Positions 17,373-25,793 of a stretch of DNA of 64,000 nt are shown here, one piece after another. The notes under the pieces are model-generated. The model did no database searches and had not been told where the DNA came from. It saw only the letters and a program-made list of their open reading frames with translations. Both the position numbers and the translations under genes were made by a program. The DNA is taken from contig NZ_VJZD01000015.1 in NCBI RefSeq assembly GCF_009377175.1, positions 1 through 64,000 of the forward strand. Direction: 5' to 3'. Each line of letters starts with the position of its first letter. Positions within the stretch are counted from its first letter, which is position 1. This DNA comes from Streptomyces adustus (GTDB taxonomy: Bacteria; Actinomycetota; Actinomycetes; Streptomycetales; Streptomycetaceae).

Positions 17373-17410
17373 CGCAGCCCCGCCGACGGGGGAAGATCGG
17401 CGGGGCTGCG
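17373..17410 (-). terminator. panB: Terminator after panB
   Basis: A perfect 14-bp inverted repeat (17373-17386 with 17397-17410) with a 10-nt loop lies 47 bp past the panB stop. It insulates panB from the ABC exporter promoter region. Confidence 0.75.
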
Positions 17411-17457
17411 TGGTGCGGCAATGGCTCGGTGGGCGCGGTGCCCGGCGGGCGGGTCGA

Positions 17458-18324
17458 TCAGTGGACGGAGTGCTCCTCCAGCGGGAACGTCCCGCCGACG
17501 ACGTCCTCGGCGAACGCTTTCGCCGCGTTGCCCATGACCTCGCGCAGGTCGGCGTACTTCTTGACGAACTTGGGCACCCGGCCGCCGGTCAGCCCCATCA
17601 TGTCGGTCCACACCAGCACCTGGGCGTCCGTCTCGGGGCCCGCGCCGATGCCGACCGTCGGGATGTGCAGGACCCGGGTCACCTCGGCCGCCAGCTCTGC
17701 CGGGACCAGCTCCAGCACGACCGCGAACGCGCCCGCGTCCTGGACGGCCTTGGCGTCGCGCAGCAACTGCTGGGCGGCCTCCTCACCGCGGCCCTGGACC
17801 CGGTAGCCCATGGCGTTGACGGACTGCGGGGTGAGGCCGATGTGGGCCATCACCGGGATGCCGGACTCCACGAGGAGCCGGATCTGTTCGTGCGAGCGCT
17901 CGCCGCCCTCCAGCTTGACGGCGCCGACCCCGGCCTCCTTGACCAGCCGGGTCGCCGAGCGCAGCGCCTGGACCGGGCCCTCCTGGTAGGAGCCGAAGGG
18001 GAGGTCGCCGACGATGAGGGCGCGCCGGGTGCCGCGCACGACCGCGGCCGACAGCACGGTCATCTCGTCGAGCGTGACGGGTACGGTGGTCTCGTAGCCG
18101 AGGTGGCAGTTGCCCGCGGAGTCGCCGACGAGCATGACCGGGATCCCGGCCTCGTCGAAGACGGACGCCGTCATCGCGTCGTACGCGGTGAGCATGGGCC
18201 ACTTCTCGCCGCGTTCCTTGGCGAGGGCGATGTCGCGGACGGTGACACGGCGGGTGCCCTTGCCTCCGTACAGTGCGTTGCTGCCGCCGGAGGGCGTTGT
18301 CTGGGCAGCCGAGAGCTGCGTCAT
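17458..18324 (-). CDS. panB: 3-methyl-2-oxobutanoate hydroxymethyltransferase (PanB)
   Basis: A 288-residue TIM-barrel enzyme of pantothenate synthesis: it transfers a hydroxymethyl group from methylene-tetrahydrofolate to 2-oxoisovalerate to give ketopantoate. Family segments are clear: [11 protein letters not shown] near the N-terminus, [15 protein letters not shown] with the metal ligands, [32 protein letters not shown] and [21 protein letters not shown] precedes the ATG at 18324. Single-gene unit with a strong terminator. Confidence 0.96.
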   Translation of the reverse strand: MTQLSAAQTTPSGGSNALYGGKGTRRVTVRDIALAKERGEKWPMLTAYDAMTASVFDEAGIPVMLVGDSAGNCHLGYETTVPVTLDEMTVLSAAVVRGTRRALIVGDLPFGSYQEGPVQALRSATRLVKEAGVGAVKLEGGERSHEQIRLLVESGIPVMAHIGLTPQSVNAMGYRVQGRGEEAAQQLLRDAKAVQDAGAFAVVLELVPAELAAEVTRVLHIPTVGIGAGPETDAQVLVWTDMMGLTGGRVPKFVKKYADLREVMGNAAKAFAEDVVGGTFPLEEHSVH

Positions 18325-18456
18325 GGGAACGACTCCTTACGTCATCTCGAGGCACCCTGACGGTGTCCCCGGACCGCATCCATGGTGGCACCTCGTGCCG
18401 GTGAGGGCCAGGGCACCCCGCGTGACGTTCCCCGCGTGTAAGGTCTCGGTAAAGGA

Positions 18457-18498
18457 TTTCCGATACGAGACGGTCTCGTATCGGAAAGAATCTAGGCT
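18457..18498 (+). promoter_or_regulatory. Palindromic operator and -10 of the DHA2 exporter gene
   Basis: Arms TTTCCGATACGAGA (18457-18470) and TCTCGTATCGGAAA (18474-18487) are perfect 14-bp inverted repeats with a 3-nt centre. The -10 candidate TAGGCT (18493-18498) ends 7 nt before the ATG at 18506, so the mRNA is probably leaderless and the palindrome covers the -35 region. The size and shape fit a TetR-family operator, and a TetR gene lies downstream of the exporter. Confidence 0.82.
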
Positions 18499-18505
18499 CG
18501 TCCCC

Positions 18506-20095
18506 ATGACTACTCCTGCCGTCCCTGCCTCCCGGATACCGGAAGAGGTGCACCGGCGCCGCTGGGCGATCCTCGGCGTGCTCATGCTCAGCCTGCTGAT
18601 CGTCGTCCTCGACAACTCCATCCTGAACGTCGCCATCAAGACGATCTCGACCCCCGCCCCGACCGGTCTGGGCGCCACGCAGAGCGAGCTGGAGTGGGCG
18701 ATCAACGCCTACACGCTCGTCTTCGCGGGGCTGCTCTTCACCGCCGGCCTGCTCGGCGACCGCCTCGGCCGCAAGCTGGTCCTGCTCGGCGGGCTCGCCG
18801 TCTTCGGCATCGGTTCGGCGCTCGCCGCCGAGTCCGGCTCGCCGACCGAGCTGATCGTCTTCCGCGCGGTGATGGGCCTGGGCGCCGCCTTCGTGATGCC
18901 CGCCACGCTCGCCGTCCTCATGAACGTCTTCGAGCGCGACGAGCAGCCGAAGGCCATCGGCATCTGGGCCGGCGGCGTCGGCCTCGCCATCGCCATCGGC
19001 CCGATCACCGGCGGTCTGCTGCTCGACCACTTCTGGTGGGGCTCCGTCTTCCTCATCAACGTGCCCATCGTGCTGCTCGCCATCGCCCTGATGGTGTGGC
19101 TGGTGCCGGACTCCCGCGACCCCAACCCCGGCCGCATCGACCCCGCCGGCGTGGTCCTGTCCGTCGTCGGTCTGGTCCTGCTCGTCTACGGCATCATCAA
19201 GGGCGGCCAGCTCGCCGACTTCACCGACGTCACCGTGCTGGCGACCATCGCCGCCGGTATCGCCGTCCTCGCCGCCTTCGTGGTGGTCGAGAAGCGCAGC
19301 GACCACCCGTCCATCGACATCACGTACTTCCAGAACAAGGTCTTCTCGGCCGCGATCGCGGTCATCGCGCTGGTCTTCTTCGCCCTGATGGGCGTGACCT
19401 TCTTCTCCGTCTTCTACACCCAGAGCGTGCGCGGGTACTCGCCGCTCCAGACCGGTCTGCTGATGCTGCCGCTCGCCGCCGCCCAGATGATCTTCGCGCC
19501 GCGGGCCCGGCTGGTCGTCGACCGCTTCGGCGTCAAGGCCACGACCACCGGCGGCATGCTCCTGATCGCCGCGACGCTCGCCGCGTTCGCGTCCTTCGAG
19601 GCGGACACCCCGATCTGGCTGCTGGAGGTCGTCTTCTTCCTCATGGGCACCGGCATGGCGCACATCATGACGCCGACCAGCGTCGTGATCATGCAGGCCC
19701 TGCCCCGCGAGAAGGCCGGCTCCGCCTCCGCGCTGAGCAACACCTTCCGGCAGGTCGGCGGCGCGCTCGGCATCGCCGTCCTCGGCTCGGTCCTGTCGGC
19801 GTCCTACCGCAGCGGCGTCGAGGACAGCCTCGGCGCGCTGCCTGCCGGGCTGCGCGACACCGCCGGAGAGTCCATCGAGGCCACGCTGGGCATCGCCGCC
19901 AAGCTGGGCGCCCGGGGCCAGGCCCTGGTCAAGCCCGCCGACGACGCGTTCCTGCACGCGATGCACGTCACCGCGCTGTGCGGCTCCGTCATCGCGCTGG
20001 TCGGCGCCGTCGTGGTAGCGGTGTTCCTGCCGGGCCGGCCCAAGGCCGGTCAGCAGGGCGAGCCGGAGCAGGAGCTGGTGGTGGCCGCGGAGTAG
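18506..20095 (+). CDS. DHA2-family MFS drug exporter
   Basis: A 529-residue proton-driven exporter with about 14 transmembrane helices. Markers: LDNSILNVA in helix 1 (the usual LDxTVVNVA motif), the loop motif GDRLGRK, and the antiporter motif C-like [19 protein letters not shown]. It would pump a lipophilic compound or antibiotic out of the cell. The start is likely leaderless. A TetR regulator follows 83 bp downstream on the same strand, and a perfect palindrome overlaps the promoter, so repression relieved by the exported compound is the natural model. Confidence 0.92.
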   Translation: MTTPAVPASRIPEEVHRRRWAILGVLMLSLLIVVLDNSILNVAIKTISTPAPTGLGATQSELEWAINAYTLVFAGLLFTAGLLGDRLGRKLVLLGGLAVFGIGSALAAESGSPTELIVFRAVMGLGAAFVMPATLAVLMNVFERDEQPKAIGIWAGGVGLAIAIGPITGGLLLDHFWWGSVFLINVPIVLLAIALMVWLVPDSRDPNPGRIDPAGVVLSVVGLVLLVYGIIKGGQLADFTDVTVLATIAAGIAVLAAFVVVEKRSDHPSIDITYFQNKVFSAAIAVIALVFFALMGVTFFSVFYTQSVRGYSPLQTGLLMLPLAAAQMIFAPRARLVVDRFGVKATTTGGMLLIAATLAAFASFEADTPIWLLEVVFFLMGTGMAHIMTPTSVVIMQALPREKAGSASALSNTFRQVGGALGIAVLGSVLSASYRSGVEDSLGALPAGLRDTAGESIEATLGIAAKLGARGQALVKPADDAFLHAMHVTALCGSVIALVGAVVVAVFLPGRPKAGQQGEPEQELVVAAE

Positions 20096-20178
20096 AAAGG
20101 CGTCGGGACGGGGGCAGATTCGGGGGGCCGGGGGAATCACCGAGAATTCACCCCAGCGCAACGAAGGGACGGACGACA

Positions 20179-20805
20179 GTGAGCCTCGCCGACATCAACG
20201 CTTCGGGAGCACCCGTGAGGGGACGCCCCCGCAGCGAGGCCGTGGAGCGCGCCATCCTCGAAGGAGCGATGAAACTCCTGGAGGACGGCGTGCCCCTGGC
20301 GGAGCTCTCCATCGAGCGCATCGCCCGTACGGCCGGCGTCGGCAAGGCCACCATCTACCGTCGCTGGAGCGGCAAGGAGGAGCTGTTCGTCGACGTGCTG
20401 CGCTCCACCGAGCCCCCCGACCCCGAACTCCCCGGCACCTCCATGCGCGACGACCTGATCGTCCTGCTGGAGTCGCTGCGCCTGCGCGGCCTGGCCAGCC
20501 GCTCCTCGGCGATCCTGCACAACGTCCACGTCCAGATGAAGAGCAGCCCGAAGCTCTGGGCCGCCTACGACAGCACGGTCATCGCCCCAAGGCGCCGGCT
20601 CGGTGTGGAGATCCTGCGCCGCGGCCAGCGCAACGGCGAACTGCGCGCCGACGTCGACGTGGAGCTGGCCAACGACATCTTCGTGGGCCCGCTCCTGGTC
20701 CGGTCCGTCATGCGGCCGGACAGCGACCTCCCCGAGGACCTCGCGGAGCGGGTGGTCGACACCCTGCTCCAGGGACTGCGCCCGGTCGACTCACCCGCTT
20801 CCTAG
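20179..20805 (+). CDS. TetR-family regulator of the adjacent exporter
   Basis: A 208-residue repressor starting at GTG 20179, with AAGGGA about 10 nt upstream. The N-terminal helix-turn-helix reads SIERIARTAGVGKATIYRRW, with R-x-W-x-x-K typical of TetR. The C-terminal ligand domain (about residues 85-205) resembles the TetR_C families seen next to MFS pumps. It probably forms an operon with the exporter and represses it through the palindrome at 18457-18487. The ligand is unknown. Confidence 0.9.
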   Translation: MSLADINASGAPVRGRPRSEAVERAILEGAMKLLEDGVPLAELSIERIARTAGVGKATIYRRWSGKEELFVDVLRSTEPPDPELPGTSMRDDLIVLLESLRLRGLASRSSAILHNVHVQMKSSPKLWAAYDSTVIAPRRRLGVEILRRGQRNGELRADVDVELANDIFVGPLLVRSVMRPDSDLPEDLAERVVDTLLQGLRPVDSPAS

Positions 20806-20855
20806 GTTCACCCGCTTCCTGGATCGGCCCGTCCCCCGGGTCTCCCGCTTCCTGG
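20791..20855 (+). repeat. Short direct repeat across the tetR stop codon
   Basis: CACCCGCTTCCT occurs twice in tandem, 17 bp apart, starting at 20792 and 20809; the first copy holds the stop codon TAG. A third partial copy, TCCCGCTTCCTGG, is at 20843-20855. The 265 bp from here to the next gene show nothing else I can assign. Confidence 0.6.
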
Positions 20856-21070
20856 TGCCGCGTCAGAAGGCCCCTCCGGCCGCCGCCCGAATGTGCGCGT
20901 TTCGTCACAGACCGCCCGACCCGGTCCGCAAGCGGAACTCCCCGCGCCGCCGCGGACGTCCTCGTGCCCGTACGGCCGCCACGGGGCGGCGGGGATCGGA
21001 GCCGATCATCCCCTAGGGTCATAGGGACGTGGGGGGACGACGGTGTGCTGGCGGGTAGTGAGGCGACGGT

Positions 21071-22123
21071 ATGGCGCAACAGGCGTATGCGACGGAGACG
21101 GACGAGGGTGTCTCGGATGACGAGCGTCCGGGCTCCCGGCTCCACCGCCTGACGGGGCGTCTGCTCGGCGGCTGGCGCGGCGACCCGCGGATCTGGCGGC
21201 GCGGCATCGTCCTCGCGGTGCTCGCGCTGCTGCTGGCCCTGGTGATGCTGCTGCACTCCCGCATCCCGAACACCGTCGGCAACCTCGGCTCCCTGACGGA
21301 GACCTTCCTGCCCTGGTTCGGCCTCCTCGTGCCGGTGCTGCTGGTCCTGGGGCTGGTGCGCAGGTCGGCGACCGCGCTGATCGCGGTGCTGCTGCCGGCG
21401 ATCGTGTGGCTGAACCTGTTCGGAGGGCTGCTCACGGACAAGGCGGGCACCGGCGGGGACCTCGTGGTGGCCACCCACAACGTCAACGCCGACAACACCG
21501 ACCCCTCGGGCACCGCCCGCGCCGTCGCCGCGTCCGGCGCGGACGTGCTGGCCCTGGAGGAGCTGAAGGCGTCCGAGGTCGGTACCTACGAGAAGGCGCT
21601 GGCCTCGACGTACGCGTACCACTCGGTGCAGGGCACGGTCGGGCTGTGGAGCAAGTATCCGCTCTCGTCCGTCGCGGCCGTCGACATCAAGCTGGGCTGG
21701 ACCCGGGCGATGCGGGCGACCGTGGCGACGCCGTCCGGCGACGTCGCGGTGTACGTCGCCCATCTGCCCTCGGTGCGGGTGAAGATGAACGCCGGGTTCA
21801 CCGCCCGCCAGCGCGACAAGAGCGCCGACGCGCTCGGCGAGGCCATCGCCGACGAGAAGCTCGACCGGAAGATCCTGCTCGGGGATCTGAACGGCACCAT
21901 GAACGACCGCGCGCTGAACGCCGTCACCTCCCAGATGCGCTCCACCCAGGGCGCGGCGGGCAGCGGCTTCGGGTTCAGCTGGCCGGCGTCGTTCCCGATG
22001 GCGCGGATCGACCAGATCATGGTGCAGGGCGTCGACCCGGTGAGCTCGTGGACGCTGCCGGCCACCGGCAGCGACCATCTGCCGGTGGCCGCACGGGTGG
22101 ACCTCGCCGCGAGCGGCTCCTGA
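21071..22123 (+). CDS. Membrane-anchored endonuclease/exonuclease/phosphatase-family protein
   Basis: A 350-residue protein. After a polar N-terminus of about 45 residues come three hydrophobic helices (about 45-65, 78-98, 100-118). An EEP domain follows, probably outside the membrane. Visible catalytic segments are THNVNADN (strand 1), ALEELKA (metal-binding Glu), LLGDLNGT (Asp/Asn pair) and the terminal SDHLPVAARV with the Asp-His dyad. Members act on phosphodiesters of lipids, nucleotides or DNA; which one cannot be told here. The ribosome binding site before ATG 21071 is weak. Confidence 0.82.
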   Translation: MAQQAYATETDEGVSDDERPGSRLHRLTGRLLGGWRGDPRIWRRGIVLAVLALLLALVMLLHSRIPNTVGNLGSLTETFLPWFGLLVPVLLVLGLVRRSATALIAVLLPAIVWLNLFGGLLTDKAGTGGDLVVATHNVNADNTDPSGTARAVAASGADVLALEELKASEVGTYEKALASTYAYHSVQGTVGLWSKYPLSSVAAVDIKLGWTRAMRATVATPSGDVAVYVAHLPSVRVKMNAGFTARQRDKSADALGEAIADEKLDRKILLGDLNGTMNDRALNAVTSQMRSTQGAAGSGFGFSWPASFPMARIDQIMVQGVDPVSSWTLPATGSDHLPVAARVDLAASGS

Positions 22124-22315
22124 CGGGCCCGCCGCGGGCGGCTCCCGGGGGACGGCCTGTCCCGATGGCTCCTGAAAGCGCGCCCCCGAGCGGCTCCTGA
22201 GGGGCCGTCGCGATCCTTCGTAACCTCGTCTTCACCCGGAGGAATACCGGACCCCCGAGACTTTGTTCCGTCCGTGAACATAAGATGGACGTAACTCCGC
22301 TCGGAAAGGCTTTTC

Positions 22316-23536
22316 ATGCCCCTGGCCCTGCTCGCCCTCGCTGTCGGCGCCTTCGGCATCGGTACGACCGAGTTCGTGATGATGGGGCTGCTCCCCGACG
22401 TCGCGGACGACCTGCGCATCTCCATACCCGGCGCCGGACACCTCGTCTCCGCCTACGCCCTCGGTGTCGTCGTCGGCGCGCCCCTGCTGGCCGCGGCCAC
22501 CGCGCGCCTGTCCCGCCGCCGGGTCCTCATCGCCCTGATGGCCCTGTTCGTGGCCGGCAACGCCCTCTCCGCCCTCGCCCCCGACTACGACTGGCTGCTG
22601 GCCGCCCGCTTCCTCAGCGGCCTGCCGCACGGCGCCTTCTTCGGCGTCGGCGCGGTCGTCGCGACAGGCCTGGTCGCCCCGGAGCGCAAGGCCCGTTCGG
22701 TCTCGCTGATGTTCCTCGGACTGACCGTCGCCAATGTCGCGGGCGTTCCGGTCGCCACCCTCATGGGCCAGCACCTGGGCTGGCGGGCCACCTTCCTCGG
22801 CGTCAGCGCGATCGGCCTCGCCGCGATCGTCGCGCTGGCGCTGCTGATCCCGCAGGACCGCCCCCACACCCCCGTGGCCGGGCTGCGCGGCGAACTGGCC
22901 GCGCTGCGCTCGCTGCCGGTGTGGCTGGCGCTCGGCACGACGGTCGCGGGCTTCGGCGCGCTGTTCGCCGCGTACAGCTACATCACCCCGATGCTCACCG
23001 ACGCCGCCGGGTACGCCGACTCCAGCGTGACGCTGCTGCTGGCCCTGTTCGGCGTGGGCGCCACCGTGGGCAACCTGCTCGGCGGACGTCTCGCCGACCA
23101 CGCCATGCGCCGCACCCTCTTCGGCGGTCTGGCCTCGCTGGTCGCCGTCCTGGCGGTCTTCCCGCTGCTGATGCGCACCGGGTGGAGCGCGGGGCTCGCG
23201 GTCGTCCTGCTCGGCGTCGCCGCGTTCGTCACCGGCTCGCCGCTCCAGCTGATGGTCATGGAGAAGGCGTCGGCGGCGCCGTCCCTGGCGTCCTCCGCCA
23301 ACCAGGCCGCGTTCAACCTGGCCAACGCGGGCGGCGCGTGGATCGGCGGCCTGGCGCTGGCCGCGGGCTTCGGTGTGACGTCACCGGCCCTCGCGGGCGC
23401 GGGACTTGCGGTGCTCGGCCTCGCGGTGGCGGCCGCCGCCCACCTGGTGGACGTCCGCCGCGCGAGCCTGACGGCGGGACGGGAGCGCGTCGTCGCCACC
23501 CGGCTGCCCGACCGCCCCGGCGTCCTGCACCACTGA
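22316..23536 (+). CDS. MFS exporter (AraJ/Cmx-like, 12 helices)
   Basis: A 406-residue transporter whose N-terminus (LALLALAVGAFGIGTTEFVMMGLLPDVA, residues 2-29) is the hallmark of the DHA1 group that includes chloramphenicol and sugar-efflux exporters. The loop RLSRRRVLI, and the later GGRLADHAMRR, are the two motif A repeats. The substrate is unknown. AAAGG lies 8 nt before the ATG. It is convergent with nadE, separated by a very strong hairpin. Confidence 0.9.
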   Translation: MPLALLALAVGAFGIGTTEFVMMGLLPDVADDLRISIPGAGHLVSAYALGVVVGAPLLAAATARLSRRRVLIALMALFVAGNALSALAPDYDWLLAARFLSGLPHGAFFGVGAVVATGLVAPERKARSVSLMFLGLTVANVAGVPVATLMGQHLGWRATFLGVSAIGLAAIVALALLIPQDRPHTPVAGLRGELAALRSLPVWLALGTTVAGFGALFAAYSYITPMLTDAAGYADSSVTLLLALFGVGATVGNLLGGRLADHAMRRTLFGGLASLVAVLAVFPLLMRTGWSAGLAVVLLGVAAFVTGSPLQLMVMEKASAAPSLASSANQAAFNLANAGGAWIGGLALAAGFGVTSPALAGAGLAVLGLAVAAAAHLVDVRRASLTAGRERVVATRLPDRPGVLHH

Positions 23537-23560
23537 GCGGACGGCTGCGCCCCGCACCAC

Positions 23561-23604
23561 GGAACCGGCCCCGGCCCCGCGATCGCGAGGCCGGGGCCGG
23601 TTCC
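23561..23604. terminator. Bidirectional terminator between MFS gene and nadE
   Basis: Perfect 16-bp inverted repeat: GGAACCGGCCCCGGCC (23561-23576) with its complement at 23589-23604, loop 12 nt. Confidence 0.85.
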
Positions 23605-23612
23605 GTGGCCGG

Positions 23613-25667
23613 TCAGTGACCGGACTCCGCAGGGTCGAAGCGGGCCAGGTCGAGCAGCCAGGACCGGGCCGTGCTGTCGGACGGCGCGCGCCAGTCGCCG
23701 CGCGGCGAGAGCGAACCGCCCGCCGAGACCTTCGGCCCGTTCGGCATGGCCGAGCGCTTGAACTGCGCGAACCCGAAGAAGCGACGGCAGAACACCTCCA
23801 GCCAGCGCCGGATCTCCGGCAGGTCGTACGCCACCCGCTCGGCCTCGGGGAAGCCCGGCGGCCAGGCACCCGCGTCCGGGTCGTGCCAGGCGTGCCAGGC
23901 CAGGAAGGCGATCTTCGACGGCCGGAAGCCGTAGCGCAGCACATGGAACAGGGTGAAGTCGTGCAGCGCGTACGGGCCGATCTTCGACTCGGTGGACTGC
24001 ATCTCCTCGCCCGGCACGAGCTCCGGGCTGATCTCGGTGTCGAGGATCGCGGCGAGGGTGCGGTCGGTGTCCTCGTCGAACTGGTGACTGCCGATGACCC
24101 AGCGGATCAGATGCTGGATCAGCGTCTTCGGCACACCCGAGTTGACGTTGTAGTGGCTCATCTGGTCGCCCACGCCGTACGTGGACCAGCCGAGCGCCAG
24201 CTCCGACAGGTCGCCGGTGCCGAGCACGATGCCGCCGCGCTGGTTGGCGAGCCGGAACAGGTAGTCGGTGCGCAGTCCGGCCTGCACGTTCTCGAAGGTG
24301 ACGTCGTACACCGGCTCGCCGGCGGCGAAGGGGTGGTCCATCTCGTCGAGCATCAGCCGGGCGGTCGGCGTGATGTCCAGTTCCGCCGCGGTGACGCCGA
24401 GGGAGCGCATCAGGTCGTGCGCGTTGCCCTTGGTGTGGTCGCTGGTGGCGAAGCCGGGCAGGGTCCAGGCCAGGATGTCGCTGCGCGGTCGGCCCGCCCG
24501 GTCCATCGCGCGGGCGGCGACGATCAGCGCGTGCGTGGAGTCGAGACCGCCGGACACCCCGATGACCACCTTCGGGTCACCGATCGCCGCGAGCCGCTGC
24601 TGGAGCCCCGCGACCTGGATGTTGTACGCCTCGTAGCAGTCCAGGGCCAGCCGGTCGGGGTCGGCGGGCACGAACGGGAAGCGCTCGACGCGCCGCCGCA
24701 GGCCCAGGTCGGCGGCCGGCGGGTCCAGCCGGAACGGCACCGTGCGAAAACCGGCGGTGCGGGCGCCGTGGGTGCGCCGGTTGTCGTCGAAGGTGCCCGT
24801 GCGGCTGCGCTCCTGGCGCAGCAGGTCGAGGTCGACGTCGGCCACGGCGGACTGGTCCCCGAGCGGGAAGCGGTCGGACTCGGCCAGCAGCGCCCCGTTC
24901 TCGTAGATCATGGTCTGCCCGTCCCAGGACAGGTCGGTGGTCGACTCGCCGAGGCCCGCCGCCGCGTACACGTACGCGGCGATGCAGCGCGAGGACGCCG
25001 AGCGGCACATCAACCTGCGGTCCTCGGCCCGGCCGACGGTGATCGGGCTGCCGGAGAGGTTGGCGAGGACGGTGGCGCCCGCCAGGGCCGCCTCGGCGCT
25101 CGGCGGCACCGGCACCCACATGTCCTCGCAGATCTCCGTGTGCAGCACCAGACCCGGGACGTCGTCCGCGGCGAACAGCAGGTCCACCCCGAACGGCACC
25201 GACTCGTCGCCGACCCGGATGGTGCCGCCGCGCTCGTCGTCGCCCGCGGCGATCTGCCGCTGCTCGTAGAACTCCCGGTAGTTCGGCGGGTACGACTTGG
25301 GCACCACCCCGAGGACCCGGCCGCGGTGCACGGTCACCGCGCAGTTGTAGACCCGGTTGCGGTGGCGCAGCGGGGCGCCCACGACCAGGACCGGCAGCAG
25401 GTCGGCCGACCCCGCCACCACGGTTCGCAGCGCCTCCTCGACCCGGTCGAGCAGCGCGTCCTGGAGCAGCAGGTCCTCGATCGAATAGCCGCACAGCACC
25501 ATCTCCGGGAAGACGGCGACGGCGACACCGTCCTCGGCGCAACTGCGCGCCTGGCGCAGGACCGCCTCGGCGTTGGCGTGCGGGTCCGCGATGGCGGTGT
25601 GGCCCGTGCAGGCGGCGACGCGTGCGAAGCCGTGCTGATAGAGCGACCGGAAGTTCAGAGGAGGCAC
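23613..25667 (-). CDS. nadE: Glutamine-dependent NAD+ synthetase
   Basis: A 684-residue two-domain enzyme that turns nicotinate adenine dinucleotide into NAD+ with ammonia from glutamine. The N-terminal nitrilase-like glutaminase has the expected triad: Glu55 (VFPEMVLCGYS), Lys124 (VPKSYPPNYREFYE) and Cys180 (HTEICEDMW). The C-terminal synthetase carries the PP-loop SGGLDST at 372-378. Length matches actinobacterial NadE. Minus strand; the next upstream gene on that strand is the sedolisin, with hairpins between. Confidence 0.95.
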   Translation of the reverse strand: MPPLNFRSLYQHGFARVAACTGHTAIADPHANAEAVLRQARSCAEDGVAVAVFPEMVLCGYSIEDLLLQDALLDRVEEALRTVVAGSADLLPVLVVGAPLRHRNRVYNCAVTVHRGRVLGVVPKSYPPNYREFYEQRQIAAGDDERGGTIRVGDESVPFGVDLLFAADDVPGLVLHTEICEDMWVPVPPSAEAALAGATVLANLSGSPITVGRAEDRRLMCRSASSRCIAAYVYAAAGLGESTTDLSWDGQTMIYENGALLAESDRFPLGDQSAVADVDLDLLRQERSRTGTFDDNRRTHGARTAGFRTVPFRLDPPAADLGLRRRVERFPFVPADPDRLALDCYEAYNIQVAGLQQRLAAIGDPKVVIGVSGGLDSTHALIVAARAMDRAGRPRSDILAWTLPGFATSDHTKGNAHDLMRSLGVTAAELDITPTARLMLDEMDHPFAAGEPVYDVTFENVQAGLRTDYLFRLANQRGGIVLGTGDLSELALGWSTYGVGDQMSHYNVNSGVPKTLIQHLIRWVIGSHQFDEDTDRTLAAILDTEISPELVPGEEMQSTESKIGPYALHDFTLFHVLRYGFRPSKIAFLAWHAWHDPDAGAWPPGFPEAERVAYDLPEIRRWLEVFCRRFFGFAQFKRSAMPNGPKVSAGGSLSPRGDWRAPSDSTARSWLLDLARFDPAESGH

Positions 25668-25738
25668 GCGCCCAGTGTAATCGTCAGAGCGACACGATGG
25701 GGGGCGGGGGCGGGGCGTGGCCCGCCCCCGCCGTGCGG

Positions 25739-25773
25739 AAGGGACACGGAACAGCTCAGTTCCCGTGTCCCTT
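25739..25773 (-). terminator. Terminator after the sedolisin gene
   Basis: AAGGGACACGG (25739-25749) and CCGTGTCCCTT (25763-25773) form a perfect 11-bp stem 20 bp past the stop codon. A second G+C-rich hairpin follows at about 25700-25731. Confidence 0.75.
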
Positions 25774-25793
25774 CACGCTGTTCTGCCGGTGTC

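Noticed and set aside
17230..17421. N-terminal extension of the ABC ATPase to an upstream ATG
   Set aside because: It would translate the hexamer array and panB terminator; the family starts near MTRIDKNP.
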